Counted from the stretch's first letter, positions 1 to 9,238 are shown. The stretch is DNA of 32,883 nt from Candidatus Methanomethylophilaceae archaeon (GCA_017540825.1 JAFYAH010000006.1:1-32883), one strand, 5' to 3'. A program made the numbers and translations. Notes: a model not told the origin generated them from the sequence alone.

Positions 1-1071
1 GAGCCCTTCGAGAAGATGACCCACTACTCCGAGCCCGTCATCACCAAGGCCATCGAGGCCAAGAACATGGCAGACCTGCCCAAGCTGGTCGAGGTCCTGA
101 GGGTCATCGCCAAGGCGGACCCCTCGCTGAGCATCGAGATCAACAACGAGACCGGGGAGCACCTCATGTCCGGAATGGGAGAGCTGCACCTGGAGATCAC
201 CGAGTACAGGATCATCCACGAGCAGGGGGTGGACATCGTCTCCTCGCCTCCTATCGTCGTGTACCAGGAGTCCGTCAAGGGACCCAACGCCAACCCCTTC
301 GAGGGGAAGTCGCCCAACAAGCACAACAAGTTCTACTTCATAGTGGAGCCGCTGGAGGAGTCCGTCAAGGAGGCCATCCACAAGGGCGACATCGACGTGG
401 ACTCGAAGATCAAGGACCCCAAGGCCCTGGCCAAGCAGCTGATGGACCTCGGAATGTCCGACATCGAGGCCAAGGGAGTGGTCGGATTCAAGAACAACAA
501 CGTCCTGATCGACTGCACCAAGGGTATCCAGTACCTGCACGAGACCATGGAGCTCATCAAGCAGTCCTTCGAGGAGGCCATGATGAGGGGCCCCCTCGCC
601 AACGAGAAGGTCGCCGGAATCAAGGTCAAGCTCATGGACGCCAAGCTCCACGAGGACACCATCCACAGGGGTCCCGCCCAGATCATCCCCGCAGTCAGGG
701 ACGGTATCTACGGAGCCATGTGCCAGGGCGGCAGGATCCTGCTGGAGCCCATGCAGAAGGTCTTCATCAGCGTGCCTCCGGACTACATGGGAGGCGCCGT
801 CAACCTGATCAACCAGCGCCGCGGAACCATCCTCGAGATGGGACAGGACGGAGCCGACTCCACCGTCACCGCGCTGTGCCCCGTCGCCGACATGTTCGGA
901 TTCTCTTCCGACATACGCGGATCCACCCAGGGACGCGCCATCTGGTCCATAGAGAACGCAGGGTTCGAGAAGCTCCTCCCCGACCTCCAGAAGAAGGTGG
1001 TCACCGAGATCAGGACCCGCAAGGGACTCAACCCCGAGCCCTACGACGACCGCTACTACTCCGGTCTGTAA
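1..1071 (+). CDS. fusA: Translation elongation factor EF-2, C-terminal half (5' end outside window)
   Basis: Archaeal EF-2 is the GTPase that translocates tRNA and mRNA on the ribosome. Only the last 356 codons are present: the frame is open from base 1, so the GTP-binding domain lies upstream of the window. The visible part covers domains III-V. A domain III stretch contains MGELHLEI, and the domain IV loop reads LHEDTIHRGPAQIIPA. The His of IHRGPAQ occupies the position modified to diphthamide in archaeal and eukaryotic EF-2 (family knowledge). The protein ends in DDRYYSGL. EF-1A starts 56 bases downstream and rpsJ follows, the usual archaeal order. Identity is essentially certain; the true start cannot be seen. 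Confidence 0.97.
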   Translation, partial: EPFEKMTHYSEPVITKAIEAKNMADLPKLVEVLRVIAKADPSLSIEINNETGEHLMSGMGELHLEITEYRIIHEQGVDIVSSPPIVVYQESVKGPNANPFEGKSPNKHNKFYFIVEPLEESVKEAIHKGDIDVDSKIKDPKALAKQLMDLGMSDIEAKGVVGFKNNNVLIDCTKGIQYLHETMELIKQSFEEAMMRGPLANEKVAGIKVKLMDAKLHEDTIHRGPAQIIPAVRDGIYGAMCQGGRILLEPMQKVFISVPPDYMGGAVNLINQRRGTILEMGQDGADSTVTALCPVADMFGFSSDIRGSTQGRAIWSIENAGFEKLLPDLQKKVVTEIRTRKGLNPEPYDDRYYSGL

Positions 1072-1073
1072 AC

Positions 1074-1081
1074 CTTAAATA
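1074..1081 (+). promoter_or_regulatory. TATA-like box upstream of EF-1A
   Basis: CTTAAATA lies in the 56-base gap between EF-2 and EF-1A, about 50 bases before the start codon. A transcript starting about 25 bases downstream would carry the GGAGG at 1116-1120. This suggests EF-1A can be transcribed separately from EF-2. Sequence resemblance only. Confidence 0.4.
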
Positions 1082-1127
1082 TCAAACCCCTTATCGCAGA
1101 CTATAACATTCCTATGGAGGAACGAAA

Positions 1128-2384
1128 ATGGCAGAGAAAGAGCACATGAATCTGGTCATCATCGGACACGTCGACCACGGGAAATCCACCCTTACCGGAA
1201 GGATCCTGCTCGAGACCGGTGCCATCGACCCCCACATCGTCGAGAAATACAAGAAGGAAGCAGAGGAGAAGGGAAAGGGATCCTTCTACTTCGCCTGGGT
1301 CATGGACGGACTCAAGGAGGAGAGGGAGAGGGGAGTCACCATCGACGTCGCCCACAAGAAGTTCTACACCGACAAGTACTACTTCACCGTCATCGACGCT
1401 CCCGGACACCGTGACTTCGTCAAGAACATGATCACCGGAACCTCCCAGGCCGACGCCGCCATCATCACCTGCTCCGCCATCGAGGGACCCCAGGCTCAGA
1501 CCAAGGAGCACGTCTTCCTCGCCACCACCCTCGGAGTCAAGCAGATCATCGTCGCCATCAACAAGATGGATGCCGTCAAGTACGACCAGGCCAAGTACGA
1601 CGAGGCCGTCGCCGCAATGAAGAAGCTGTTCGCCATGATCGGGAACAAGGCCGAGAACATGCCCTTCATCCCCGTCTCCGCCTACATGGGCGACAACATC
1701 AAGACGCTCTCCCAGAACACCCCCTGGTACAAGGGACCCACCCTCATCCAGGCTCTGGACCAGCTCGTCGTCCCCAAGAAGGAGACCGACAAGGCCCTCA
1801 GGCTGCCCGTTCAGGACGTCTACACCATCACCGGTATCGGAACCGTCCCTGTCGGACGTGTCGAGACCGGAATCCTCAAGCCCAAGACCAAGGTCATCTT
1901 CGAGCCTTCCCACGTCACCGGAGAGGTCAAGTCCATCGAGATGCACCACGAGCAGATCCCCCAGGCCGTTCCTGGAGACAACGTCGGATTCAACGTCGGC
2001 GGAGTCGCCAAGAACCAGATCAAGAGGGGAGACGTCGCCGGTCCCGTGGACGCTCCTCCGTCCGTCGCCAAGACCTTCACCGCTCAGATCATCGTTCTGA
2101 ACCACCCCTCGGTCATGACCGTCGGATACACCCCCGTGTTCCACGTCCACACCGCCCAGGTGGCCTGCCAGCTCGTCGAGATCGTCTCCGCCCAGCGCGC
2201 AGGAAAGAAGCTCGAGGACCTCAGCTTCCTCAAGAACGGCGACAACGCGATCGTCAAGTTCAAGCCCACCAAGCCCCTCGTCATCGAGGCTGCCAAGGAG
2301 TTCGGACCCCTTGGAAGGTTCGCCATCCGTGACATGGGACAGACCGTCGCTGCAGGTGTCTGCATCGAGGTCGAGAAAGCCTGA
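1128..2384 (+). CDS. tuf: Translation elongation factor EF-1A (aEF-1 alpha)
   Basis: GTPase that brings aminoacyl-tRNA to the ribosomal A site. The 418-residue length is normal for archaea. The G1 P-loop reads GHVDHGKST near residues 13-21, G3 reads DAPGH and G4 reads NKMD. The beta-barrel domains II and III follow, with [11 protein letters not shown] and a FHVHTAQV-type stretch. The ATG is chosen because GGAGG sits at 1116-1120, eight bases upstream. It follows EF-2 by 56 bases and precedes rpsJ by 11 bases, so tuf and rpsJ are almost certainly co-transcribed. Codon use is very GC-rich and regular, as expected for a highly expressed gene. A long open frame on the opposite strand is a by-product of this bias. 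Confidence 0.98.
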   Translation: MAEKEHMNLVIIGHVDHGKSTLTGRILLETGAIDPHIVEKYKKEAEEKGKGSFYFAWVMDGLKEERERGVTIDVAHKKFYTDKYYFTVIDAPGHRDFVKNMITGTSQADAAIITCSAIEGPQAQTKEHVFLATTLGVKQIIVAINKMDAVKYDQAKYDEAVAAMKKLFAMIGNKAENMPFIPVSAYMGDNIKTLSQNTPWYKGPTLIQALDQLVVPKKETDKALRLPVQDVYTITGIGTVPVGRVETGILKPKTKVIFEPSHVTGEVKSIEMHHEQIPQAVPGDNVGFNVGGVAKNQIKRGDVAGPVDAPPSVAKTFTAQIIVLNHPSVMTVGYTPVFHVHTAQVACQLVEIVSAQRAGKKLEDLSFLKNGDNAIVKFKPTKPLVIEAAKEFGPLGRFAIRDMGQTVAAGVCIEVEKA

Positions 2385-2395
2385 AAGTGGTTCAA

Positions 2396-2710
2396 ATGTC
2401 GCAGCGTGCAAGAATCTCTCTAAGCGGGACCGACCCCGCGATGGTCGACAGCGTCTGTGCCCAGATCAAAGGGATATCCCAGAGGACCGGCGTCGACATC
2501 CGCGGACCCGTCCCCCTTCCCACCAAGAAGCTCAAAGTCCCTTGCAGGAAGAGCCCTGACGGAGAGGGGAGCGAGACCTGGGACCGCTGGGAGATGCGCA
2601 TACACAAGAGGCTCATAGACCTCGATGCCGACGAGCGCGCCCTCAGGCAGCTCATGAGGATCAACGTCCCTGACGGCGTTAACATCGAGATCGTCCTCCG
2701 CAGCGCATAA
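2396..2710 (+). CDS. rpsJ: 30S ribosomal protein uS10 (S10p)
   Basis: Small-subunit head protein of 104 residues, close to the archaeal norm of about 102. Recognisable stretches are [10 protein letters not shown] at the N terminus, [13 protein letters not shown] in the middle and [14 protein letters not shown] in the C-terminal half. The frame is also open from a GTG at 2387. The ATG at 2396 is preferred because [11 protein letters not shown] matches the usual start and the purine-rich AAAGTGG just before it can act as a weak ribosome-binding site. It lies 11 bases after EF-1A, the conserved archaeal tuf-rpsJ arrangement. A hairpin terminator starts 14 bases after its stop, ending the operon. 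Confidence 0.96.
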   Translation: MSQRARISLSGTDPAMVDSVCAQIKGISQRTGVDIRGPVPLPTKKLKVPCRKSPDGEGSETWDRWEMRIHKRLIDLDADERALRQLMRINVPDGVNIEIVLRSA

Positions 2711-2723
2711 ACCTGAAAATAAC

Positions 2724-2750
2724 GGGTGGGGTTTCCCACCCTGCATTTTC
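2724..2750 (+). terminator. Hairpin terminator after the EF-2/EF-1A/S10 operon
   Basis: GGGTGGG (2724-2730), loop GTTT, CCCACCC (2735-2741): a perfect 7-bp stem followed by TGCATTTTC. It sits just after the rpsJ stop and before an independent TATA box for ilvD. Confidence 0.7.
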
Positions 2751-2786
2751 CAACCCCTTTACCGTTCTAGCATCACGTTTTGAAAA

Positions 2787-2795
2787 GCGATATAT
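2787..2795 (+). promoter_or_regulatory. TATA box for ilvD
   Basis: AGCGATATATCG places a TATA element about 35 bases before the ATG at 2827. The predicted transcription start near 2815-2820 leaves almost no leader, in keeping with the lack of a clear Shine-Dalgarno sequence before ilvD. Confidence 0.45.
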
Positions 2796-2826
2796 CGTCG
2801 TTCCGCATGGCGTGTACTCCGATAAC

Positions 2827-4473
2827 ATGAGGAGCGACGCCGTCAAGAAAGGGATAGACAAAGCGCCGGCCCGCAGCCTGCTCAGGGCGGACGGTCTGGA
2901 CGACGCGGATTTCGACAAGCCGTTCATCGGGATAGCCAACTCCTGGAACGACATCGTCCCCGGTCACATCCATCTGAACGAGATCGTCGAGGCGGTCCGC
3001 GAGGGGATCATCGAGGCCGGCGGCAGGCCGTTCGTCTTCGGGGTCCCGGCCGTGTGCGACGGCATCGCCATGGGCCACAAGGGGATGAGGTACTCCCTGA
3101 TCTCCAGGGAGGTCATATCCGACTGCTGCGAGGTCATGGTCGAGGGCCACGCCCTGGACGGATGGGTGGGGGTCAGCAACTGCGACAAGGTCACCCCCGG
3201 CATGCTGATGGCCATGGGGAGGATGAACGTCCCCGGCCTGATCGTCACCGGAGGCGCCATGGAGGTCGGCATGGACGGAGGCAAGCCTCTGGACCTCCAG
3301 TCGGTCTTCGAAGCCATCGGAGCCTACAGCGCAGGAAAGGTGGACGAGTCCGAGGTCAGGATGATAGAGTGCTCCGCCTGCCCCGGGAGGGGAAGCTGCT
3401 CCGGGCTGTTCACCGCCAACACCATGGCCTGCCTCACGGAGGCCCTCGGCATGAGCCTAGTCGGGTGCGCCACCTGCCTCGCGGACGACGTGAGGAAGCT
3501 CGCCATAGCCAGGGCAACCGGGCGGAGGATAGTGGAGCTCGCGAAGGCCGACGTCAAGCCCCGCGACATCGTCTCGAGGGAGTCGTTCCGCAACGCCATC
3601 CGCGTGGACATGGCCATAGGTGGGTCCACCAACACCGCCCTGCACCTCCCCGCGATATCGAAGGACTTCGGCTGCCCGGTCACCTTGGACGACTTCGACG
3701 AGATCTCCAGGGTCACCCCGCACATAACCAGCCTCAGGCCGGGCGGGCCGTACAGCATAAAGGACCTCGACGACGCCGGAGGCATCCCTGCGGTCCTGCA
3801 CATCCTCAGGGACTCCCTCTCCGACGTCCCTACAGGCAGCGGGAGGAGCATCGCGGAGATCGCCGCCGACGGGAAGGTCCTGGACAGCGAGGTGCTCAGG
3901 GACGCTTCCTCCGCGTTCCATCAGCAGGGAGGGATAGCCGTCCTCAAGGGCAACATCGCTCCTGACGGGTCCGTGGTGAAGCAGTCCGCGGTCAGCCCCG
4001 CCATGATGAGGTTCAGCGGCAAGGCCAGGGTATTCGATAGCGAGAAGGACGCCGCCGAGGCGATAACGTCCGGGTCAATAGTCCCCGGGGATGTGGTCGT
4101 CATAAGGTACGAGGGCCCCAAGGGCGCCCCCGGGATGCCCGAGATGCTCTCTCCCACAAGCCTCATCGTAGGGCGCGGCCTGGGGGACTCGGTCGCCCTC
4201 ATCACCGACGGCAGGTTCTCCGGCGCTTCCAGGGGAGGGGCAATAGGCCACGTGTCCCCGGAGGCATATGCGGGGGGCCCCATAGCCGCCCTCAGGGACG
4301 GCGACGTCATCGATATAGACATCCCCGCCAGGAAGCTCGACGCGAGGCTCTCCGACGAGGAGATATCCAAGCGCCTGTCGGAGTGCAAGAAGGTGGAGAG
4401 GCCCGTCGCAGGCGTCCAGAAGAAGTACCGCAGGCTCGTGTCCAGCGGCGCCGACGGCGCATATCTCGGATGA
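2827..4473 (+). CDS. ilvD: Dihydroxy-acid dehydratase
   Basis: Fe-S enzyme that dehydrates 2,3-dihydroxy-isovalerate and -methylvalerate to the 2-keto acids, the third common step of valine and isoleucine synthesis. The 548-residue length fits the family. Visible motifs are [14 protein letters not shown] near residue 37, [19 protein letters not shown] and [18 protein letters not shown] (cluster-binding cysteines), plus the C-terminal ITDGRFSG. The frame opens at a GTG at 2812, but the ATG at 2827 gives [10 protein letters not shown], which matches the family start. The stop overlaps the start of the MATE gene by four bases (ATGA), so the two are co-transcribed. No other ilv gene is in the window. 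Confidence 0.96.
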   Translation: MRSDAVKKGIDKAPARSLLRADGLDDADFDKPFIGIANSWNDIVPGHIHLNEIVEAVREGIIEAGGRPFVFGVPAVCDGIAMGHKGMRYSLISREVISDCCEVMVEGHALDGWVGVSNCDKVTPGMLMAMGRMNVPGLIVTGGAMEVGMDGGKPLDLQSVFEAIGAYSAGKVDESEVRMIECSACPGRGSCSGLFTANTMACLTEALGMSLVGCATCLADDVRKLAIARATGRRIVELAKADVKPRDIVSRESFRNAIRVDMAIGGSTNTALHLPAISKDFGCPVTLDDFDEISRVTPHITSLRPGGPYSIKDLDDAGGIPAVLHILRDSLSDVPTGSGRSIAEIAADGKVLDSEVLRDASSAFHQQGGIAVLKGNIAPDGSVVKQSAVSPAMMRFSGKARVFDSEKDAAEAITSGSIVPGDVVVIRYEGPKGAPGMPEMLSPTSLIVGRGLGDSVALITDGRFSGASRGGAIGHVSPEAYAGGPIAALRDGDVIDIDIPARKLDARLSDEEISKRLSECKKVERPVAGVQKKYRRLVSSGADGAYLG

Positions 4474-5861
4474 AGGTTCAGATGTCCGTATTCGCGAAGT
4501 CCGACCCAGAGCGGGACACCGCGGTGATGCTGGGAGACCCCAGGAAGGCGGTGCTGGTCACCGTCGTCCCCTTCCTCATCTCGACGCTGGTCGGCCAGGT
4601 CAACATGCTGGCGGACGTGGCGTGGTGCTCCGTCCTGGGCTCGGAGATCGTGAGCGCGGTCCAGTCGGTGACCCCTCTGTACTGGGTCGTCTTCGACGTA
4701 GGGCTCGGCATAGGGCTCGGCTGCAACGTGATCATAGCCCATCGGATAGGGTTCGGGGACCGCGAGGGCGCCAAGAGGATCATCTCCCAAGGCGTCGTCC
4801 TCTCGGTCCTGATCGCTTTCGCAATCGCTCCGATGCTCTACTTCCTCATAGCCCCCATGCTTTCCTTCATGGGAGCGCCGGGGCTCATAGCCCTGAGCAC
4901 CAGCTACCTCACGCCGGTCCTGATGTTCAACGTGTTCCAGGTGCTCTCCCCTACCCTCTCGGGATTCCTGAGGGGGGAGGGGGCCTCCAACAAGTCCAAC
5001 TACGCCCTGGTGACGGGGACCTTGGTCAACATCGTCCTGGACCCGATACTCATGTTCGGCCTGGGCATGGGTGTGGCCGGCGCGGGCCTGGCGACGGCCG
5101 CCTCGAGCATCGTCTCCGTCCTGGTGATGCTGAGCTTCTATCTTTCCGGGAGGACCACCATACCGCTTTCGTTCAAAGGATACCGCTTCGACCGCAAGGA
5201 CGCCGCCGAGATCCTCTACCTCGGGATCCCTAAGATGGCCGAGATGTTTCTGATGGACACCCTCGACGCCTTCAACCGCGTGTTCCTGATCGCCTGCGGG
5301 GGCGTGGACGCGGTCACGCTGTTCTCCGTGCCTTTCCGCCTGGTCGTCCTCATAGCCATGGTGCCTAACGCGTTCGCGATGGCCATGACGCCGGTGGCTT
5401 CCGCCAACCTCGGCGCCGGGAAGCCCGAGAACGCATCGTATGTCTTCCGTCTTTGCCTGAAGTACGCTCTCGCCATATCCGGGACGCTCGTCGTGGTCTG
5501 CCTGCTGTTCGCGCCGGTAATGCTCATGCCCTTCACGACGTCAGAGTCGATGGAGGCCCTCAAGCCCGAGCTGGTGACGATACTTCGCATATCGGTGTTC
5601 ATGGCGCCCATGATCTGCATATCGATGGTCTGCAACTCGATGCTCCAGTCCATGAAGAAGCCTATGGTGTCCCTGGCGACCACCACGCTCCGCACAGGCC
5701 TGACCACGGCCTTGTTCGCGGTGCTCTGCGGGACCTCTGTGGCCGCGATGTGCGGAGGCATGGTCCTGGCCGGAGCGGTCGCTTCGATCATCGGCCTGTA
5801 CCTCACCCGCAAGCACATCAGGAAGCTCCTCTCTGTCAAATCCAAGGGCGCGCCATCATAA
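4470..5861 (+). CDS. MATE-family efflux transporter
   Basis: Predicted 12-helix membrane antiporter of 463 residues, the usual MATE length, likely exporting drugs or metabolites in exchange for Na+ or H+. The protein is a series of hydrophobic segments with MATE-like features: an N-terminal [18 protein letters not shown] helix, [13 protein letters not shown] after the fourth or fifth helix, [20 protein letters not shown] around residues 185-205 and [11 protein letters not shown] in the second half. The start overlaps the ilvD stop as ATGA; a second ATG four codons on (4482) is possible. Its substrate cannot be read from the sequence. Pairing with ilvD may be only transcriptional. No hairpin terminator is evident before the tRNA promoter. 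Confidence 0.9.
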   Translation: MKVQMSVFAKSDPERDTAVMLGDPRKAVLVTVVPFLISTLVGQVNMLADVAWCSVLGSEIVSAVQSVTPLYWVVFDVGLGIGLGCNVIIAHRIGFGDREGAKRIISQGVVLSVLIAFAIAPMLYFLIAPMLSFMGAPGLIALSTSYLTPVLMFNVFQVLSPTLSGFLRGEGASNKSNYALVTGTLVNIVLDPILMFGLGMGVAGAGLATAASSIVSVLVMLSFYLSGRTTIPLSFKGYRFDRKDAAEILYLGIPKMAEMFLMDTLDAFNRVFLIACGGVDAVTLFSVPFRLVVLIAMVPNAFAMAMTPVASANLGAGKPENASYVFRLCLKYALAISGTLVVVCLLFAPVMLMPFTTSESMEALKPELVTILRISVFMAPMICISMVCNSMLQSMKKPMVSLATTTLRTGLTTALFAVLCGTSVAAMCGGMVLAGAVASIIGLYLTRKHIRKLLSVKSKGAPS

Positions 5862-5923
5862 TCACGTCCAAGGCGCCATCCGTCATGCGGGAATGGTGCG
5901 CCCTAAGCGTTCGAGAAAACCAA

Positions 5924-5936
5924 TGTATAAATATAA
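5924..5936 (+). promoter_or_regulatory. TATA box for tRNA-Ala
   Basis: TGTATAAATATAA lies about 25-35 bases before the mature tRNA 5' end at 5960, in a short AT-rich island within GC-rich sequence. A second TTATAAAG follows at 5938-5945. Confidence 0.6.
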
Positions 5937-5959
5937 CTTATAAAGTAGGGCGGTCCAGT

Positions 5960-6035
5960 GGGCTGGTAGATCAGCTGGAAGATCGCTTGCTTTGCAAGCA
6001 AGAAGTCGCGCGTTCAAATCGCGCCCAGTCCACCA
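5960..6035 (+). tRNA. tRNA-Ala (anticodon UGC), 3' CCA encoded
   Basis: A complete cloverleaf can be folded by eye. The acceptor stem is GGGCTGG/CCAGTCC, the D-stem GATC/GATC, the anticodon stem CTTGC/GCAAG with loop TTTGCAA (anticodon TGC), and the T-stem GCGCG/CGCGC with loop TTCAAAT. The acceptor contains the G3:U70 wobble pair, the universal alanine identity element. The discriminator is A and the CCA tail (6033-6035) is encoded in the DNA. There is no intron. It lies about 3 kb from the alaS gene that should charge it. Confidence 0.96.
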
Positions 6036-6089
6036 CTTGTTCCACTGAATTGATTATAAGGAACCTTGACCATACAGCGTCCGGTTTCG

Positions 6090-7367
6090 ATGGCAATCCT
6101 ATCGTTCAGATGTCCCAACTGCTCCGAGGAGACGTACATAGACGGCTCGGAGGAATACGGGTACTGCCGCAGCTGCGGCTTCAAGATCTCAGTCAAGGAC
6201 GCTATCGAGCTATTCGATGCGGAGGCGCCGGAGGAGGACGCCGAGGAGAGCCTCAAGGACTTCATGTTCGCCTGCTACGATTCGGGCGACTACCCCAAAG
6301 CTCGCGAGGTCGCGGAGCAGATATTGTCCAGGAACCGCGAGGATGCCGACGCTTGGTATATAGACGGCGTCTGTACGTTGGACGAGAGCGACTATCCCAT
6401 GGATTCCGATGCGGTGAAAGATGCGATGGGTTCCTTCGAGGCCTTCACCAAGCTGACCGGTTTGGAAGTGGACATAGACGCCGAATCCTTCAAGAGGTAC
6501 CTGAAGCTGGCAGAGGGCGGCGACGTCCGCGCCCAGCACAGGGTAGGCACCATGTACAGCCGCGGCATGGGCGTCGCGCAGTCGCAGGAAAAGGCGATGG
6601 CCTGGTTCAAGAAGGCCTACGAGCGCGGATGCAAGGAGGCTCGTCCCGAGATCTCCAACGCCATCAGGTGGACGGAGGGGGACTCGTACACCGTCCCTTC
6701 GTTCATAGACGAGATCTGGGACGGCATGTTCGAGGGCACGTCCTTCAAGTCTGTGACGATCCCGGAGCCGATCAGCCGCATCGGCAACAGGGCCTTCGCC
6801 AACTGCAGCAGGCTCGAGTCGGTAAAGCTCCCGAGGACACTCAAGTCCATCGGGGACGAGGCGTTCTACCGCTGCAAGGCGCTCAGGCCGCTGGACATAC
6901 CGGCTTCGGTCAAGATCGGCGTCAGCGCCTTCTACGGATCCGGCACCGAGGCGCGTCCCTCGCCCGCAACGGCGCCGTCGCGCACGGGAACCAGCCCTGC
7001 GAAGCCCTCCTACGAGCCGCCGCCTCGCGTCCCGTACTCCTCTTTGAACAAAGTCAGCGGCCAGATCTTCGTTCTGGAGACCGTGATCTTCTCGATAGCC
7101 CTTCTGTACGTCATATGGTCGAATTTAGATCCGATTGTTGCTCTGGTGGTAACCGTGGCGCCTGTTATCGTCTTCTGGGTCCGCGGGATCGCAATCAAGG
7201 ACGACATCGAGATGCTGGCCATGCCTCTTGCTATGGAGGTGCTCCTGATAATCGCCGGCCTGTTCTTCGGATTCTTCAACTCGGCGTACCACCTGCTGTC
7301 GGTGATATGCCTCGTCGACGTCATACTGACGGTGCTCTTCATCATCTGGATGGAGAGCGAGAAATGA
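6090..7367 (+). CDS. Zinc-ribbon / Sel1 / LRR_5 repeat membrane protein, function unknown
   Basis: A mosaic protein of 425 residues. A zinc ribbon has paired cysteines (C8, C11, C26, C29). A helical region follows, then one Sel1-like repeat near 143-187 (AQHRVGTMYSRGMGV then AMAWFKKA). A BspA-type LRR_5 stretch lies near 215-290 (ISRIGNRAFANCSRLESV, IGDEAFYRC). A Pro/Ser/Thr-rich linker leads to about four hydrophobic helices at the C terminus. The repeats are probably cytoplasmic, since no signal peptide precedes the zinc ribbon. The start is uncertain: a TTG at 6066 has AAGGA just upstream, while the ATG at 6090 sits at leaderless distance from TTATAAGG at 6053-6060. It converges on alaS across a shared hairpin. 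No specific function can be assigned. Confidence 0.8.
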   Translation: MAILSFRCPNCSEETYIDGSEEYGYCRSCGFKISVKDAIELFDAEAPEEDAEESLKDFMFACYDSGDYPKAREVAEQILSRNREDADAWYIDGVCTLDESDYPMDSDAVKDAMGSFEAFTKLTGLEVDIDAESFKRYLKLAEGGDVRAQHRVGTMYSRGMGVAQSQEKAMAWFKKAYERGCKEARPEISNAIRWTEGDSYTVPSFIDEIWDGMFEGTSFKSVTIPEPISRIGNRAFANCSRLESVKLPRTLKSIGDEAFYRCKALRPLDIPASVKIGVSAFYGSGTEARPSPATAPSRTGTSPAKPSYEPPPRVPYSSLNKVSGQIFVLETVIFSIALLYVIWSNLDPIVALVVTVAPVIVFWVRGIAIKDDIEMLAMPLAMEVLLIIAGLFFGFFNSAYHLLSVICLVDVILTVLFIIWMESEK

Positions 7368-7374
7368 GAAGGCT

Positions 7375-7400
7375 CTCCCGTCGCTGCGACGGGAGTAAAA
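7375..7400. terminator. Bidirectional hairpin between convergent genes
   Basis: CTCCCGTCG (7375-7383), loop CTG, CGACGGGAG (7387-7395): a perfect 9-bp stem in the 38-base gap between the repeat membrane protein (+) and alaS (-), followed by TAAAA on the plus strand. It can serve both genes. Confidence 0.7.
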
Positions 7401-7405
7401 GGGTT

Positions 7406-9184
7406 TCAATCGAACTTTCCGACGACGGCCTTTATGCGCCTGACGCCCGCCGCCGAGCTCTCCTCCTTCTTTATCTTGAAGCCCTGGAGCTCGGAGGTGT
7501 TCTTGACGTGGGGCCCTCCGCAGATCTCGCAGGAGACGTCGCCCATGGTGTAGACCTTGACCATCTCGCCGTACTTGTCCGTGAAGACCCCGATGGCGCC
7601 GCGCTTCTTGGCCTCCTCGTAGGTCATCTCCTCGCATACCACCGGGATGGCGGCCTTTATAGCGTCGTTGACGTACTTCTCGACGGACGCGAGCTCCTCC
7701 GGCGTGCACTTCCTGTCGAGGTTGAAGTCGAACCTGAGCCTCTCTGCGGTTATGTTGGACCCTTTCTGCTGGATGTCGGGGCTGACGAACTTCCTCAGGG
7801 CGGCGTTGAGGAGATGGGTGGCGGTGTGCAGCTTGGTGGTCTCCTCGCTGTGGTCGGCCAGCCCTCCCTTGAACTGCTGCTCGGCTCCGGAGCGGGAGGT
7901 GTCCTGGTGGGTCTTGAACCTGCTGTTGAAGTCGTCCATGTCCACCTTGAGGCCTTTCTCTGCCGCCAGCTCCACGGTCATCTCTATCGGGAACCCGTAG
8001 GTGTCGTAAAGCCTGAAGACGGTCTCGCCGTTCAGGACAGGGCTGTCCCCGTTCTCGGCTACCATCTGGTCGAATCTCCTGAGGCCTTTCATGACGGCCT
8101 TGTGGAACTTGAGCTCCTCGTTGTTGATGTTGGTGACGATGAACTCCCTGTTCCTCTCCAGCTCGGGGTAGGCCTTGCCGTACTCGGCGATGATGCCTTC
8201 CGCGATCTTCTGCATGAAGGGCTGCTCGTATCCGAGCTTGGACATGTATCTGCTGGACCTTCTGATGAGCCTTCTGAGTATGTAGCCCTGCCCGACCTTC
8301 GCGGGGACGACTCCGTCTCCGAGGATGAAAGTGGCTGCCCTCATGTGGTCTGCGATGATCCTGAACGCCTTGGTGTCGTCGGGGTTCTCCCCGTACTTCC
8401 TGCCGGAGATCTCCTCTATGTTCGAGATTATACCCTGGAACAGGGGGGTGTCGTAGACCGTCTCCTTCCCGTTCAGGATCCTCAGTATCCTCTCGAGGCC
8501 CATTCCGGTGTCGACGTTCTTCTGCTTCAGGGGGGTGAACTTCCCTTCGGCGTCCTTGAAGTACTGCATGAAGACGTTGTTCCATATCTCGGTGTACTTC
8601 CCGCAGTGGCAGGACGGCCCGCAGCCAGGCCCGCACTTCGGCCTCCCGTCGTCGTAGAATATCTCCGTGTCTGGGCCGCAGGGCCCGGTCTGCCCGGCAG
8701 GGCCCCACCAGTTGTCCTCCTTGCCGTAGAAGAAGATCTGGTCGTCCCTCATCCCGTGGCTCTTCCAGATCTCGGCGGTCTCGTCGTCGCGAGGGATGTC
8801 CCCCTCTCCTGCGAACGCCGTGACCGCGAGGCTGTTTCTGTCCATCTTGAGCACGTCGGTGAGGAACTCGTAGCTGAACCCGATGGACTCCTTCTTGAAG
8901 TAGTCGCCCAGGGACCAGTTGCCGAGCATCTCGAAGAACGTAAGGTGGCTGGCGTCCCCGACCTCGTCGATGTCGCCGGTCCTCACGCATTTCTGGTAGT
9001 CGGTGAGCCTCTTCCCGGCGGGGTGCTTCTCGCCGAGCAGGTAGGGGACCAGAGGGTGCATCCCTGCGGTGGTGAAGAGGACCGTGGGGTCGTTTTCGGG
9101 GATCAGGGGAGCCGAACTTATGAAGCTGTGTCCCTTCGATTTGAAGAAATCGATGTATTTGTCTCTCATTTCTTGAGCGTCCAT
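7406..9184 (-). CDS. alaS: Alanyl-tRNA synthetase, short bacterial-type form
   Basis: Charges tRNA-Ala with alanine; class II synthetase. The 592-residue protein starts directly with the catalytic core (DKYIDFFKSKGHSF, FTTAGMHPLVPYLLG, HLTFFEMLGNWSLGDYF, GMGLERI). A cysteine cluster, CGPGCGPSCHCG, lies near residues 185-196. The tRNA-binding helices follow, then the editing domain with zinc ligands HTATH and CEICGGPH. It stops right after the editing domain at GVRRIKAVVG. Full-length AlaRS of both bacteria and archaea (about 870-900 residues) continues into a C-terminal DHHA1/C-Ala domain, absent here. The core resembles short bacterial AlaRS rather than the archaeal type, suggesting acquisition from bacteria (inference). 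The ATG at 9184 is chosen because GGAG lies eight bases upstream; a GTG at 9193 is in frame. Confidence 0.94.
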   Translation of the reverse strand: MDAQEMRDKYIDFFKSKGHSFISSAPLIPENDPTVLFTTAGMHPLVPYLLGEKHPAGKRLTDYQKCVRTGDIDEVGDASHLTFFEMLGNWSLGDYFKKESIGFSYEFLTDVLKMDRNSLAVTAFAGEGDIPRDDETAEIWKSHGMRDDQIFFYGKEDNWWGPAGQTGPCGPDTEIFYDDGRPKCGPGCGPSCHCGKYTEIWNNVFMQYFKDAEGKFTPLKQKNVDTGMGLERILRILNGKETVYDTPLFQGIISNIEEISGRKYGENPDDTKAFRIIADHMRAATFILGDGVVPAKVGQGYILRRLIRRSSRYMSKLGYEQPFMQKIAEGIIAEYGKAYPELERNREFIVTNINNEELKFHKAVMKGLRRFDQMVAENGDSPVLNGETVFRLYDTYGFPIEMTVELAAEKGLKVDMDDFNSRFKTHQDTSRSGAEQQFKGGLADHSEETTKLHTATHLLNAALRKFVSPDIQQKGSNITAERLRFDFNLDRKCTPEELASVEKYVNDAIKAAIPVVCEEMTYEEAKKRGAIGVFTDKYGEMVKVYTMGDVSCEICGGPHVKNTSELQGFKIKKEESSAAGVRRIKAVVGKFD

Positions 9185-9225
9185 CTCGTACACTCCGTTC
9201 GATTGGTTCGGCCTATACAGAACGT

Positions 9226-9238
9226 TTAGATAAAACTC
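9226..9238 (-). promoter_or_regulatory. Probable TATA box for alaS
   Basis: On the minus strand AGTTTTATCTAAA lies about 45-55 bases before the alaS ATG, in the 112-base gap after nifB. alaS therefore probably has its own promoter, though read-through from nifB is possible. Confidence 0.4.

Noticed and set aside
1101-2411. 436-codon open frame opposite EF-1A
   Set aside because: Low-complexity Gly/Asp/Leu/Val translation produced by the regular GC-rich codons of the EF-1A gene on the other strand.
5453-9229. Very long plus-strand frame (1258 codons) across the MATE gene, tRNA and alaS
   Set aside because: It crosses a tRNA and several clear genes in other frames and resembles no protein; a by-product of high GC.
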